A stretch of DNA of 64,000 nt from Aphanizomenon flos-aquae FACHB-1287 (lineage in GTDB: Bacteria > Cyanobacteriota > Cyanobacteriia > Cyanobacteriales > Nostocaceae): positions 1 to 64,000 of the forward strand of contig NZ_JACJTO010000002.1 of NCBI RefSeq assembly GCF_014698755.1, written 5' to 3'. Position numbers and translations under genes: made by a program. Positions 43,325-53,238 of this stretch are shown in pieces. Position 1 is the first letter of the stretch. Every line of letters starts with the position of its first letter. The notes under the pieces were generated by a model. It had not been told where the DNA came from. It did not search any database and worked only from the letters and a program-made list of their open reading frames with translations.

Positions 43325-44622
43325 ATAAAACTTTTTATCATCCAAATTCCCGCTTACAAACCCCATGGAATTGGCTACAATTTGGACTACTATCTTTTCC
43401 CCTGAGTCCATTTCTGGGTGGTATTTCTATAGTTGTGGCATCATTGCTAACTTGGCGCAAACAACATCAGATTATTAGCCAGAATCCAATTCACAAGGGA
43501 TTTGCTATTTTGAGTATATTATTGCTCATTAGTACCGGATTTGCCCCTCACAAATTAGATGCTTTTTTGGGTTTATTTAACTTATTACCTTTCTTTTTCT
43601 TTTTTACTGGACTCACTCCCCTGATTCAAACACCTGCACAATTACGACAAATTTCTTGGATCATGGTGTTTGGTTCTGTACCTATTTTAATCATAGGTTT
43701 TGGGCAATTATTTCTGGGTTGGAATTTCCAATTTCAGTTTTTATGGATTGTTTTTGATTGGATAGTTGCACCAGAAAAATCATTATCAGGACGCATGGCT
43801 TCTAATTTCATGCACCCTAATACTTTAGCCGCATATTTAGTAACTATTTTTATTTTAGGTTTAGGTTTATGGTTAGAAAACTATCACAAACTTAAACAAA
43901 AAAATCCCCTAATTATCTTTTTAACAATTACGGTATTTGCTAACTTTATCGCCTTGATTTTAACTAATTCTCGGAATGGTTGGGGTATAACTATTTTTAC
44001 CTGTTTAGCTTATGCTTTATATCGAGGTTGGCGATTAATTGTTACTGTTGTTGTTAGTATTACCAGTTGTTTTTTCTTAGCAGCTTTTGCACCTTCACCT
44101 ATTGCCCAATTTTTCCGCCTTTTTGTTCCCTACGGTATTTGGGCGCGGTTAAATGATGATATGTTTCCTGATAGACCAGTGGGATTAATGCGGAAAACCC
44201 AATGGGAATTTGCCTGGAATCTAACTCAACAACATCCTTTGACTGGTTCAGGTTTACGCAGTTTTGGAGGACTTTATAAAAACCAGATACAAATTGATGT
44301 CAATCATCCCCATAACTTATTTTTAATGCTGTCTGCGGAAACTGGGTTAATTACTACTTTACTATTTTGTGGGTTACTAATTTGGATATTAATTACAGCT
44401 AGTCAACTTTTATGGAAATCTAAATCTATAGAACCAGAAAATAGATTAATTTTCTTTAGTTATCTGATCACTTTTATCGGGTGGATACTATTTAATATTG
44501 TTGATGTTACCACTTTTGATATCCGGTTGAATACTCTTTCTTGGGTTTTTGTAGCGTCCTTGTGTGGGGTTATGTATCAATATGCACTTTCTCTACAGGG
44601 TAAAAACGCTATGAAAAATTAA
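43306..44622 (+). CDS. O-antigen ligase/polymerase-like membrane protein
   Basis: The ~438-residue polytopic protein has about 10-12 spans and the Wzy_C/O-antigen-ligase features: NSRNGWG in a loop after a span, the large loop with FAWNLTQQHPLTGSGLRSFGG, and VNHPHNLFLMLSAETGL (His of the ligase loop). It probably acts in polymerising or attaching surface polysaccharide at the outer face of the plasma membrane. A longer frame begins at 43225 inside the previous gene; ATG 43306 (MLGNRLNK) is the more likely start and gives a 19-bp overlap. Confidence 0.85.
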   Translation: MLGNRLNKTFYHPNSRLQTPWNWLQFGLLSFPLSPFLGGISIVVASLLTWRKQHQIISQNPIHKGFAILSILLLISTGFAPHKLDAFLGLFNLLPFFFFFTGLTPLIQTPAQLRQISWIMVFGSVPILIIGFGQLFLGWNFQFQFLWIVFDWIVAPEKSLSGRMASNFMHPNTLAAYLVTIFILGLGLWLENYHKLKQKNPLIIFLTITVFANFIALILTNSRNGWGITIFTCLAYALYRGWRLIVTVVVSITSCFFLAAFAPSPIAQFFRLFVPYGIWARLNDDMFPDRPVGLMRKTQWEFAWNLTQQHPLTGSGLRSFGGLYKNQIQIDVNHPHNLFLMLSAETGLITTLLFCGLLIWILITASQLLWKSKSIEPENRLIFFSYLITFIGWILFNIVDVTTFDIRLNTLSWVFVASLCGVMYQYALSLQGKNAMKN

Positions 44623-44623
44623 A

Positions 44624-44659
44624 ATAAGCAGACTGAGAATAAATTCCCAGTATGCTTAT
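44624..44659. terminator. Bidirectional hairpin between convergent genes
   Basis: ATAAGCA (44624-44630) pairs with TGCTTAT (44653-44659), with ACTG/CAGT and GAA/TTC inside; located between the stops of the ligase-like gene and hemA. Confidence 0.65.
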
Positions 44660-44684
44660 AGGTTTCGCTTGATTGTTGTTGATT

Positions 44685-45965
44685 TCAGCTAAACTCTGTC
44701 TCTAAGTTAAATAACATTTGCAGAGTTTGCATACATCGTCTTCTCGCTTCTACATCTTGCTGGGCGCGTAGTTGCACCATCGGATCATGGAGAATCTTAT
44801 TAACTATTCCCCGCGTCAAAGCTTCAATTACCTCTTGATGCTTTTCGCCAAATTCCGAACCTAAGCGAGATAAAGCTTTTTCTAATTCTTGTTCCCGGAT
44901 GGCTTCTATTTTATTGCGTAGAGAACTAATTGTAGATACTGTCTCTAAACTTCGCCACCACACATCAAAAGCTTCCACTTCTTCATCTAATATCTTCTCA
45001 GCTTCTTGCGCCATTTGTCGCCGACTTTCATAATTTTGGGCTACAACTGCCTTCAAATCATCAACATTAAAGGCTTTGACGTTGGCTAAATCATTCACAT
45101 CTGCATCCACATTGCGCGGGACAGAAATATCAAATAACATTAATTTTTGATTGGGTTCTAACACCGTTTCCAATTTCGCCCGATCTAGAATGGGTTCGGT
45201 TGATGAGGTGCTAGTAAATACTATATCACTTTCGGCAATTATTGACATTGTTGCCGACAATAAATGAATTTGTATAGGTTGTTCTGGGAACAACTTCACC
45301 AATTCTTCAGCCCTGCCCCGGGAACGATTAACAATACTTATGTGATTTGCACCTTTAGAAATTAAGTGTTGTACCAACAATCGGGACATTTTCCCCGCAC
45401 CGAGAATAGATATCCGATAAGTAGATAAATTTCCTACTTTCATCTGTGCTAATTCTACGGCTGCCGAACTGATAGAAACAGCACCAGTACCAATACTAGT
45501 TTCTGTGCGAACTCGTTTACCCGCTGTTAAAGCTTGTTTAAATAACCGATTTAAAATGGTTTTAATGCCATTAAATTGCTGTCCAAGTTTATGAGTATGT
45601 TTAACTTGAGCTAAGATTTGCCCCTCACCTAGCACTAAACTATCTAAACCTGCTGAAACTCGTAATACATGAGTAACAGCATCAGTGTGAAGTAGCATAA
45701 ATAGATGATGTCGTAAAGAGATAATTGGTAGTTTGCTATGTTCAGAAAGAAACTGAGTAACCTCATTAATTCCCTGAGTAGTTTCGCTGCTAACGATATA
45801 AATCTCTAAGCGGTTACAAGTGCTGAGAATAGTAACTTCATCAACATGAGGATAACTGAGAAGATGAGCAATTGCTCCTTCGATTTGCGCTTCAGGAATA
45901 CTTAATTTTTCTCTAACTTCTATTGGGGCTGTTTTATGGCTTAACCCCACCACGGCAATATTCAT
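44685..45965 (-). CDS. hemA: Glutamyl-tRNA reductase
   Basis: The 426-residue enzyme reduces glutamyl-tRNA-Glu to glutamate-1-semialdehyde with NADPH, the first committed step of heme, chlorophyll and bilin synthesis. The N-terminal catalytic domain has nucleophile Cys50 in [10 protein letters not shown] and [15 protein letters not shown]. The NADPH domain shows [15 protein letters not shown]; the spinal helix and dimerisation domain close the protein. Length is normal. ATG 45965. The upstream gap to glpX is packed with STRR units. Confidence 0.97.
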   Translation of the reverse strand: MNIAVVGLSHKTAPIEVREKLSIPEAQIEGAIAHLLSYPHVDEVTILSTCNRLEIYIVSSETTQGINEVTQFLSEHSKLPIISLRHHLFMLLHTDAVTHVLRVSAGLDSLVLGEGQILAQVKHTHKLGQQFNGIKTILNRLFKQALTAGKRVRTETSIGTGAVSISSAAVELAQMKVGNLSTYRISILGAGKMSRLLVQHLISKGANHISIVNRSRGRAEELVKLFPEQPIQIHLLSATMSIIAESDIVFTSTSSTEPILDRAKLETVLEPNQKLMLFDISVPRNVDADVNDLANVKAFNVDDLKAVVAQNYESRRQMAQEAEKILDEEVEAFDVWWRSLETVSTISSLRNKIEAIREQELEKALSRLGSEFGEKHQEVIEALTRGIVNKILHDPMVQLRAQQDVEARRRCMQTLQMLFNLETEFS

Positions 45966-45969
45966 TTCT

Positions 45970-46082
45970 TAAATTGGTAATAGGTAATGGGTAATGGGTA
46001 ATGGGTAATGGGTAATAGGTAATAGGTAATTGGTAATAGTTTTTTCTTCCCCAATCACCAATTACCTATCACAAATCACCAG
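45970..46082. repeat. STRR array (ggtaatg/ggtaata heptamers) with inverted right arm
   Basis: About ten tandem ggtaatg/a/t units (45972-46040) are followed, after ttttttcttccccaatc, by attacc/atcac units that are complementary to them. The whole 110-bp gap between hemA and glpX is repeat and could fold as a long imperfect hairpin. Confidence 0.85.
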
Positions 46083-46085
46083 TGA

Positions 46086-47123
46086 TTACCGTAGTTGGAT
46101 CATCTTGGGTTCTTGCCACAAGTGAACTGTATCGACAAAGCGAGCGGTTTTAGATTGGCTGGAAATAACCAAGCTTTGGGTTCTAGCACCACCGGAGAAG
46201 TAACGCACACCATCCATGAGAGTTCCAGGGGTGATACCGCAACCGGCAAATAGCACTGTTTCACCAGATGCTAACTCATTAGCGTTATAAACCTTGTCAC
46301 CATCAGTAATACCCATTTCATGTAACCGGGCTAGATTACCTTCTCTGCTTTCACCAATTAAACCAGTTTGCACAACTGCTGGATCATAGATCAATTGTCC
46401 TTGAAAGTGTCCACCCAAGCAACGTAAAGCCGCAGCAGAAATTACACCTTCGGGAGCAGCACCGATACCCATTAAGGCATGAATATGAGTACCAGAGAAC
46501 GCGCAACAAATAGCAGCAGAAACGTCACCATCGCTAATTAGTCTAACTCTTGCGCCGGCGGTACGGATTTCTTTAATGAGGTCATTGTGACGGGGACGAT
46601 CCATCACGACTACTACCAATTCTTCTACAGCACGGTTTAAGCACTCAGAGAGAATTTTTAGGTTTTCTGTAGCAGATTTGTTGATATCAACATGACCTCT
46701 AGCGGCTGCGGGCGCTGCGAGTTTCTTCATGTAGAAATCAGGAGCAGCAAATAAACCGCCCTTTTCAGAAATTGCTAAAACGGCCATTGAGCCATTTTGA
46801 CCATAAGCAACTAGGTTAGTACCTTCGCAAGGATCAACAGCAATGTCAATTTCTACAAGCTCATTAACATTACAGAAATCGGCGGCATCTGGTTGAGTAC
46901 AGATACCAACTTCTTCACCAATGTACAGCATAGGAGCTTCGTCCCGTTCGCCTTCACCGATAACGATGCGACCACGCATATGGATTTTATTCATCCGTTC
47001 GCGCATAGCTTCTACTGCTACTTGGTCAGCAATGTTTTTTTCGCCCTTACCCATCCACTTGGAAGAAGCGATCGCTGCTTGCTCAACTACTTCTATAATC
47101 TCTAACCCAAGAGTATTTTCCAC
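46086..47123 (-). CDS. glpX: Class II fructose-1,6-/sedoheptulose-1,7-bisphosphatase
   Basis: The 345-residue GlpX-type phosphatase provides the dual F/SBPase activity of the cyanobacterial Calvin cycle. Metal and substrate residues are in [21 protein letters not shown] and [16 protein letters not shown]; the C-terminal half shows [20 protein letters not shown]. Full length. The start is GTG 47123 (GTG-GAA-AAT) with AGAGGG upstream. It is separated from hemA by STRR. Confidence 0.97.
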   Translation of the reverse strand: MENTLGLEIIEVVEQAAIASSKWMGKGEKNIADQVAVEAMRERMNKIHMRGRIVIGEGERDEAPMLYIGEEVGICTQPDAADFCNVNELVEIDIAVDPCEGTNLVAYGQNGSMAVLAISEKGGLFAAPDFYMKKLAAPAAARGHVDINKSATENLKILSECLNRAVEELVVVVMDRPRHNDLIKEIRTAGARVRLISDGDVSAAICCAFSGTHIHALMGIGAAPEGVISAAALRCLGGHFQGQLIYDPAVVQTGLIGESREGNLARLHEMGITDGDKVYNANELASGETVLFAGCGITPGTLMDGVRYFSGGARTQSLVISSQSKTARFVDTVHLWQEPKMIQLR

Positions 47124-47400
47124 GGAGTCTGCCCTCTAAATTACTTGTCTTAGCGTTTTTTTCTTAGCTATTTCAGTTTTCAAGTCTACCAAAGTACGGA
47201 TACATATTGGCAAAAAGTCTGAAATAGCAACTATATTAAGTTTTGCAAATAATGGTCCAGTCAACAATGAGATTTTAGGGGTAGGGTGCGGGGAAAATAT
47301 TTTGGCTATTTTTAAGGCATATTTTTAGATCAACAGGGTTTACTATTTAGCGCGCATTATAAGTTATGTGTTGTGATGTAAATTATAAATATATAAATGG

Positions 47401-47679
47401 TTAAGTGTTGCTAAGGTGATTTTTTGCATAGTCACCTAACATTTTTTCCAATCGTTCAACACTTAAACGGGGAGAAGGACGAGGTATCATTTTTTCTGTA
47501 CCGTTGCTGGTGACTAAATGCAGTACAGGTACTTCATATTGATATGCTGCAAACCAAGGGTCATGGGTGGTAATATCTCGAATTTCTAATTCAAAACTGA
47601 GATTTTTAATTTGTTCTAGTTTTTCCTGTAACCCTTCGCAAAGATGACAACCGGGTTTACTGTAAAGAATTAATTGCAT
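47401..47679 (-). CDS. Glutaredoxin-like (DUF836) protein
   Basis: The 92-residue thioredoxin-fold protein has the redox motif CHLC at residues 10-13 (YSKPGCHLCEGL), the cis-Pro in YEVPVLHLV and a C-terminal helix. DUF836 glutaredoxin-like proteins are common in cyanobacteria and have no established substrate. Cytoplasmic. ATG 47679. The divergent debris of ggt begins 14 bp upstream, so its original promoter neighbourhood may have been disturbed. The 277-bp gap to glpX holds nothing I can name. Confidence 0.85.
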   Translation of the reverse strand: MQLILYSKPGCHLCEGLQEKLEQIKNLSFELEIRDITTHDPWFAAYQYEVPVLHLVTSNGTEKMIPRPSPRLSVERLEKMLGDYAKNHLSNT

Positions 47680-47761
47680 AAGTTGAGATTAAATGATGAA
47701 AATGTGTTTTATGATTATTTTAACTAAAAATGCCGTTAAAAATGCCCCTAATCACCAAAAC

Positions 47762-47875
47762 AAAACACCTAATAATCTCCTTGGTGCGGGGATTGTCACA
47801 CCGGGAACAGGAATATTTTTAAATAACGAAATGGATGCTTTTGCGGCTGCTTCAGGGGTAGCAAATGCCTTTTGC
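47762..47875 (+). pseudogene. ggt: Fragment of gamma-glutamyltransferase
   Basis: About 38 codons translate to NNLLGAGIVTPGTGIFLNNEMDAFAAASGVANAF, the conserved segment of gamma-glutamyltranspeptidase (family form GTGIxLNNEMDDF...PGVPNAFG). Nothing else of the ~500-residue enzyme is present: the upstream reading is unrelated Asn/Lys-rich sequence and downstream it runs into transposase sequence. It is a decayed remnant, probably broken by the ISAs1-type insertion. Confidence 0.75.
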
Positions 47876-48316
47876 CATCATACAGCGCAATTCGGCGTGT
47901 ATTACTAGTAATGAAATTAAAGCCTTACCACCGATGCTTACACAAATAGCGGCAAAAGGAGTGATTTTTGCCTTTGATGCTATTAATACTCAAAAAAAAC
48001 TTGCCAGTTGATTGTGGATAGTGGTAATGACTACATCGGTGCATTGAAAGCTAATCAATCCGGGTTACTTAAAGATTTTGCTCAAAAGATTCGCAGCTAT
48101 TGGGATGTTGAAAATAAAGTGCATTATGTTCGAGATGTGACTCAAGGCGAAGATCATTCTCCCATTCGTACTAATGGATTAGTTCAAATTTTTGCCGTAG
48201 CTCGTAATTTAGCTCTAAATCTTTACCGTTCTCATGACTTTAAAAATATGGCTCAAGCACAAAGATTTGCCTGTTTTGGTCTTAGCACACTGAAGCAATT
48301 AGTTAGAATAAAATAG
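47876..48316 (+). pseudogene. Truncated, frameshifted ISAs1-family transposase
   Basis: The sequence reads NEIKALPPMLTQIAAKGVIFAFDAINTQKK in one frame and IVDSGNDYIGALKANQSGLL...DHSPIRTNGLVQIFAVARNLALNLYRSH...FACFGLSTLKQLV in another. This matches the catalytic core and C-terminus of ISAs1 (DDE_Tnp_ISAs1, H-repeat-associated) transposases. The frame shift coincides with a run of eight A at 47992-47999. The N-terminal ~200 residues are missing and no terminal inverted repeats were recognised, so the element is dead. Confidence 0.8.
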
Positions 48317-48321
48317 CCCTG

Positions 48322-48912
48322 CTATTGCTTGATTTCAATTATTTTTCTAGTCACAAAAAGCAAAGATAAACTAATAGATAAAATAACTGCAAAGGGAGTG
48401 AGATAACTCCAGTGTCCGAACATTTTATCTAAAATATGCCAGGGAAGTATAAACAAACATAGATAGGTTAAATTGTGTATTTTTTTCCAATTTGTTTTAA
48501 GTGTTCTAATACTTTCGTCATTAGATGTTATAGCTAGAATTGTGAAAATGATAATTAATGATAAACCTTGAAAGTATTGGAGGCAAGTATTGAAATCTAA
48601 GAAATTTAAAGATTTTTGCCAAATCAATAATCCAGCATGACTCCAAGCAAAACAAAAAGCAGTAACGCCTGTGTAACGTCGGTTTTTTAACAAGCTTTTC
48701 CAAATATATTGTTGCTTATAAAAATTCGGAAAAAGTGTTTTGATTATAGTAGGAATAATAGTCAGTGCATAATATATCAAAGACAAAACACCCATAATAT
48801 TCGCATAATCAATATATGGTATCAAAAAAAATAGCATAGCACTGAGAATGTAATTAATAAATACTAACGCGACAAAACCAAAACTGTCATTCAAGTTTTT
48901 ATGACTTTTCAT
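48322..48912 (-). CDS. Ferric-reductase-like/MsrQ-like membrane protein
   Basis: The 196-residue integral membrane protein has six predicted spans. RRYTGVTAFCFAWSHAGLLIW (His in a span after a basic loop) and TNWKKIHNLTYLCLFILPWHIL match the ferric-reductase-like transmembrane domain in which paired His bind heme b, as in MsrQ/YedZ. No soluble flavin domain is attached and no msrP neighbour is present. The electron partner is unknown. ATG 48912. Confidence 0.75.
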   Translation of the reverse strand: MKSHKNLNDSFGFVALVFINYILSAMLFFLIPYIDYANIMGVLSLIYYALTIIPTIIKTLFPNFYKQQYIWKSLLKNRRYTGVTAFCFAWSHAGLLIWQKSLNFLDFNTCLQYFQGLSLIIIFTILAITSNDESIRTLKTNWKKIHNLTYLCLFILPWHILDKMFGHWSYLTPFAVILSISLSLLFVTRKIIEIKQ

Positions 48913-49429
48913 AAGTTTTTATGAGTTTTTCTTAGATAGCAGCTATATTTTTAGATTCTTTAGATCGGATAATACGGTTGTATTTTACTACGATTAGTAA
49001 CAAATAATCATCTGTCTTAAGGTAGTTGAAAAAAATTTTTTAGTATGCTATGAGGCTGATTTATATAATTCCATCGGGTAGGATGTCCGCACCACAAGAT
49101 TTAGTCCGGGTATTTATTCTACATTGACCGTCAAAACTTGCTCATTGTCGCGTATATACAGCGGGCAAGACTTGTACTGAGCTTGTCGCATAGTATGCCC
49201 GCACCACAAGAGTTTGATGATTCAACTTTGTACTTCATAAGAGCGGAAACCGCTGTATGTGTAATTTGGGTTAATAAACAAAACCGAGCAAAATCTTAGA
49301 AATGTTGGGTTTCACTTTGTTCTAGCCAACCTACAATTATCTTTAACTGAACTATACTGGTTTTAAGTCAATTTACTTATTTTAACAAAACAAAAAAATG
49401 CAGTGTATTGGGGAATTTAGGATATAATA
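48913..49429. other. 517-bp gap with dispersed hairpin repeat copy 3
   Basis: 49190-49258 is the reverse complement of the repeat at 7833-7900 (gtatgcccgcaccacaag...gagcggaaaccgctgtat). Next to it lie a GCGGGCA (49161-49167)/TGCCCGC inverted pair and a further partial copy ggatgtccgcaccacaag at 49081-49098. No gene is seen; the last 60 bp contain aggatataataATG, the ribosome site of queD. Confidence 0.7.
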
Positions 49430-49855
49430 ATGACTTCAAAATCGGAATCGGAATCTTTTTTAGAAACTTGGATAATTGGTAAGGAATTCAGATTTGAAGC
49501 TGCTCACCAATTACCGAACCATGATGGTAAATGTTCTAGATTACATGGTCATTCTTGGCGCGGTGTTGTCTATGTTGCCGGGGATAAACTGATCAATTCA
49601 GGTGTTAAACAGGGGATGATTATGGATTATGGTGATATATCAAAATATATAAAACCACTGTTGGAAAATTATCTGGATCATTACCATTTAAATGAATCCA
49701 CAGGTTTAACTAATCCTACCAGTGAAGCGATCGCTAAATGGATTTATGAACAGCTTGAACCCCAAATTCCCGGACTTGTCGCAGTTAGAATTGATGAAAC
49801 TTGTACCAGTCAATGTATTTACTCAAAGGGAAAAGTTAATTTTTTGGGCTTTTAA
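49430..49855 (+). CDS. queD: 6-carboxy-5,6,7,8-tetrahydropterin synthase QueD
   Basis: The 141-residue pterin-fold enzyme converts dihydroneopterin triphosphate to 6-carboxytetrahydropterin for 7-deazaguanine (queuosine) synthesis. Zinc ligands are His in FEAAHQLPNHDG and HGHSW; catalytic Cys in GKCSRLHGH; the acid pair in the C-terminal RIDET. A short N-terminal extension (SKSESESFLETW) precedes the domain. The next enzyme in the pathway, QueE, is 11.4 kb downstream. folK and folB, also pterin enzymes, are the adjacent minus-strand genes. Confidence 0.93.
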   Translation: MTSKSESESFLETWIIGKEFRFEAAHQLPNHDGKCSRLHGHSWRGVVYVAGDKLINSGVKQGMIMDYGDISKYIKPLLENYLDHYHLNESTGLTNPTSEAIAKWIYEQLEPQIPGLVAVRIDETCTSQCIYSKGKVNFLGF

Positions 49856-49870
49856 ATTAATATGAAAAGC

Positions 49871-50398
49871 TTATAAATTGATAGACAAACTAACATTGGA
49901 ACAGTCTAATTTTTGCAGGAGTTGTGAAATAGGTTCTCTAGAAACTGGTTCTATCCAATCTGGGGCAATTTCCGCTAATGGAACTAAAACAAAGGCTCTC
50001 TGGGTCATTCGGGGATGGGGAATTTGTAAATCTGGTGTTTCTAAAATTAAGTCATCAAATAGTAGTATATCTAAATCTAGGGTTCTAGGTCCCCAATGTT
50101 TTTGACGAACTCGACCAAATTCTTGTTCAATATTGAGCAGAGTATCCAACAATTTCTGTGGACTGAGTTGCACTTCTAAAATAGCTGCACCGTTTAAATA
50201 ATCTGGTTGTGATGGTCCGCCTACGGGAGCGGTTCTGTACCAACTAGATTTGGCTTTTATGGTAATACCCAGAGTTTTTTCTAGGGTTTTAATTGCACCT
50301 TCTAAAATAGCCAGGGATTCCCCAATATTACTACCAAAAGCGATGGCGGAACGACTACCTGCGGTATTATACTTAATGAAGGTTTTATCGTTTTCCAT
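49871..50398 (-). CDS. folK: Hydroxymethyl-dihydropterin pyrophosphokinase
   Basis: The 175-residue enzyme transfers pyrophosphate from ATP to 6-hydroxymethyl-7,8-dihydropterin in folate synthesis. Signatures: AIAFGSNIGES, SSWYRTAPVGGPSQPDYLNGA, FGRVRQKHWGPRTLDLDILLFDD (active-site Asp-x-Asp) and IPHPRMTQRAFVLVPLAEIAP. Full length. It lies 38 bp downstream of folB, which performs the preceding step, so the two form an operon. ATG 50398. Confidence 0.96.
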   Translation of the reverse strand: MENDKTFIKYNTAGSRSAIAFGSNIGESLAILEGAIKTLEKTLGITIKAKSSWYRTAPVGGPSQPDYLNGAAILEVQLSPQKLLDTLLNIEQEFGRVRQKHWGPRTLDLDILLFDDLILETPDLQIPHPRMTQRAFVLVPLAEIAPDWIEPVSREPISQLLQKLDCSNVSLSINL

Positions 50399-50436
50399 TG
50401 ATCAGAGTTATCAATTATAAATTTTGTGATTTCCTT

Positions 50437-50805
50437 CTATAGATTGGATTTACTTCTAGTCAATTCAATGCGAATATTACCATCAAAATCAGGAATTGGT
50501 GCAGCAGGTTTAATGAGAATAACTTGTACTTGGGTGGTTAGACTACTTTCTTGAAGAATAGCATCAGCGATCGCACCTGCCAACCTTTCTAATAAATCAA
50601 ATTTAGATGTTTTTAGCAAGTTCTGGACTAAACTAATAATATTACGATAATCTACCGTATCTTTAATAGCATCAGTCTCCGTAGCTTGAGCAAGATCGAC
50701 CCATAATTTCAAATCCACCTCAAACCATTGTCCTAATATCTTTTCTTCCGGTAAATACCCAACATAGCCATAACCGCGAATCCCTGTTAAATGAATACAG
50801 TCCAT
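50437..50805 (-). CDS. folB: Dihydroneopterin aldolase
   Basis: The ~122-residue enzyme cleaves 7,8-dihydroneopterin to 6-hydroxymethyl-dihydropterin and glycolaldehyde. Family segments: HLTGIRGYGYVGYLPEEKILGQWFEVDL (active-site Glu and Tyr), VDYRNI and FDLLERLAGAIADAIL (Glu), ending in a conserved Lys/Pro stretch ILIKPAAPIPD. The frame opens at ATG 50826 but the second ATG at 50805 (MDCIHLTG) is where homologues begin. Upstream of folK in the same operon. Confidence 0.93.
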   Translation of the reverse strand: MDCIHLTGIRGYGYVGYLPEEKILGQWFEVDLKLWVDLAQATETDAIKDTVDYRNIISLVQNLLKTSKFDLLERLAGAIADAILQESSLTTQVQVILIKPAAPIPDFDGNIRIELTRSKSNL

Positions 50806-50958
50806 AAAACCCTGATTATAAATCATTACCCGACCATTTTAGATTTTAAATTGAATAGCCTACACAAAAATAAAATCGATAGGATTTAACCAAGATGTAA
50901 AAAACCGAATATTAAAAACAAACCCTGCCCATCTAGACAAGGTTCTGTTTTAGATTTA

Positions 50959-51783
50959 TTATTTTTGTAAAGCAACTGGTGGTAAAACCTGATTTAATTT
51001 ACCACTACGATAACCTTCTAAATCCAAAGTTATATAAATAAATCCCCAGTTTTGAAATACAGATACTAGACTTGGTAAATCTGTCATTGTCACAAAATCT
51101 TTAATTTTATCTGGTGATAATTCGATTTTAGCTGTATCACCCTCAGAACGGACTCGTAAATTTTGCCACCCTAGAGTTCGTAAATAAATTTCGGCTCTAC
51201 CTACCCGCTGTAATTTGGCTATAGTAATTTCTTCACCGTAGGGAAAGCGCGAACTTAAACAAGGTTGAGCGGGTTTATCCCACCAAGGTAAACCTAGTTT
51301 TTGGGAAATTTGCCTCACTTCGGCTTTAGTCACACCAATTTCTGCTAAAGGTGATCTTGCACCTCTTTCTTTTGCGGCTTGGATTCCTGGACGATAATCA
51401 TGTAAATCGTCTGCATTTACACCATCTACCACATAGGGATAACCTAGTTCTAAAGCCAAGGGTTTCAGGGTATCATGTAATTCACTTTTACAAAAATAAC
51501 AACGATTGACTGGATTAGATGTGTAATTAGGATTGTCCATTTCCTGTGTTTGGACAATTTTATGAGATATTCCGATGGTTGCGGCTTGAATTTTTGCGTC
51601 TTCTAATTCTTCTGGTAATAGAGAAGGAGAAACCGCAGTTACAGCCAATGCGCGATCGCCTAAAACATCATAAGCGATCTTAGCCACTAATGTGCTGTCA
51701 ACCCCCCCAGAATAGGCTATTAAAGCCTGTTCCATTTCTGTAAATAACTCTTTTAACTGCTCTAGTTTTTCTGTCCAACTCAT
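50959..51783 (-). CDS. larE: ATP-dependent sacrificial sulfur transferase LarE
   Basis: The 274-residue PP-loop ATPase belongs to the LarE family, which adenylates the P2CMN precursor and donates sulfur during synthesis of the nickel-pincer nucleotide cofactor. PP-loop SGGVDST lies at residues 25-31. Cys175 in DKPAQPCLSSRFPYG corresponds to the sacrificial Cys176 of the Lactobacillus enzyme. Two more Cys in NRCYFCKSEL suggest possible Fe-S chemistry as in some other LarE groups. larB, larC and larA are not in the window, so its role here is open. ATG 51783. Confidence 0.9.
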   Translation of the reverse strand: MSWTEKLEQLKELFTEMEQALIAYSGGVDSTLVAKIAYDVLGDRALAVTAVSPSLLPEELEDAKIQAATIGISHKIVQTQEMDNPNYTSNPVNRCYFCKSELHDTLKPLALELGYPYVVDGVNADDLHDYRPGIQAAKERGARSPLAEIGVTKAEVRQISQKLGLPWWDKPAQPCLSSRFPYGEEITIAKLQRVGRAEIYLRTLGWQNLRVRSEGDTAKIELSPDKIKDFVTMTDLPSLVSVFQNWGFIYITLDLEGYRSGKLNQVLPPVALQK

Positions 51784-51984
51784 TCTACTAAAACCCCGTA
51801 ATGCCTAACCACTTCTATTTTAATCATTAGTTATTATTAGATTACCAATATTTTCAATAATTTATTACCCAATATGTCAACTATGTATTATAATATTTTT
51901 CATAATCTATTATTTACTTACTATTGAGTGAATTACAAAGATGAGATAAAATATCATTAATTTCGCTAATTTTTCTTGAGAACT

Positions 51985-53238
51985 ATGAGAATTAAACAGT
52001 TAAAAATGCAATCTTTTCGCGGAATTGGTGATTTAACAATAGATTTTGATGAAAAAGAACCAACCGTTTTTATTGGTATTAATGGTGTAGGTAAATCAAG
52101 TATTCTTGATGCTCTTTCTTTATTACTTTCGCGTTATGTGCAATGGATAGGTGGTGTTGGTGATAGTGAAGAAAAAGTTAAAGTATTTAATGAATTTGAT
52201 ATAGCAAATAAAAGTAATGCTGCAAAATTAGATATTACAATATTGTCTCCAGGAGAAAATAGTTGGACAATCTTTAGAAATCGTAATGGAGTATCTGAAG
52301 AATCAGGACATGAAAAAATAAGAGCAGCTTGTAATGCTATTTGGAGACATTGGTATAGTAATTTCCTATATAATATACCTTTAATAATTTATTATCCTAC
52401 CAATAGAGCGGTTATTGATATTAATTTAGAAGTTCCTAGTAAGTCTGAATTTAAACAAATAGACGCTTATGATCAAGCCTTAGAAGGTGGCAAAATTAGC
52501 TTTTCTAGTTTTTTTCAATGGTTTAGAAATAGAGAAGATATAGAAAGTGAAACACTCCGAGATTTTAATTATTATAAAGATAAAGAATTAGAAGCAGTTA
52601 GACAAGCCATATCTTCCTTAATTCCCAATTTTAATAAATTGCGTGTCCGTCGTTCTCCTTTAAGAATGACATTACAAAAAAATGGAGAAGAATTAATAGT
52701 TAATCAATTATCAGATGGGGAAAAATGCTTATTAGCAATGGTAGGAGATTTAGCCAGAAGATTAGCTATTGCTAACCCAGGGCTAGAAAATCCTCTTGAT
52801 GGTTTTGGAGTAGTTTTAATTGATGAAATTGAATTACATTTACATCCAAAATGGCAAAGAGAAATTATCCCAGCTTTAACTAGAACATTTCCTCATTGTC
52901 AATTTATAGTTACTACTCATTCTCCTCAAGTGATTAGTCAAATTAAACCTCAAGGAATTTATATTCTAGAAAAAACAAATGATGGTATAATTGCTAAACG
53001 TCCTGAAAGTTCCTATGGTAGAGATAGTAATCAAATATTAGAAGATTTAATGGATGTTCCTGAACGTCCACAAGAAATCAAACAAGACCTTTTAAAATTA
53101 TTTCGTTTAATTGATGAAGGAAACTTAGAAGCTGCTAAAGAATTGAGAAAAGAGTTAGCTGAAATAATTGGTGAAGATGAAGCACAATTTGTAAAAGCGG
53201 ATATTTTAATTAGGAGAAAAGGACTTTTACGTAAATGA
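51985..53238 (+). CDS. ptuA: Septu-like defence ATPase (PtuA-type AAA protein)
   Basis: The 417-residue RecF/SMC-like ATPase has Walker A GINGVGKSSILDAL (about residues 31-44), ABC signature-like QLSDGEKCLLAMVGDLARRL, Walker B VVLIDEIELHLHPKWQ and switch His in FIVTTHSPQVISQI. It is followed with a 4-bp overlap by an HNH nuclease, the layout of Septu (ptuA-ptuB) and of retron-associated ATPase/HNH pairs. No reverse transcriptase is present, so Septu is the better fit. Role: sensing phage infection and licensing the nuclease (family knowledge). TTG 51976 opens the frame but ATG 51985 is the likely start. Confidence 0.8.
   Translation: MRIKQLKMQSFRGIGDLTIDFDEKEPTVFIGINGVGKSSILDALSLLLSRYVQWIGGVGDSEEKVKVFNEFDIANKSNAAKLDITILSPGENSWTIFRNRNGVSEESGHEKIRAACNAIWRHWYSNFLYNIPLIIYYPTNRAVIDINLEVPSKSEFKQIDAYDQALEGGKISFSSFFQWFRNREDIESETLRDFNYYKDKELEAVRQAISSLIPNFNKLRVRRSPLRMTLQKNGEELIVNQLSDGEKCLLAMVGDLARRLAIANPGLENPLDGFGVVLIDEIELHLHPKWQREIIPALTRTFPHCQFIVTTHSPQVISQIKPQGIYILEKTNDGIIAKRPESSYGRDSNQILEDLMDVPERPQEIKQDLLKLFRLIDEGNLEAAKELRKELAEIIGEDEAQFVKADILIRRKGLLRK

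Noticed and set aside
47693-47908. Intact 71-residue protein
   Set aside because: Only its middle matches gamma-glutamyltransferase; the ends are unrelated sequence, so it is a remnant and not a gene.
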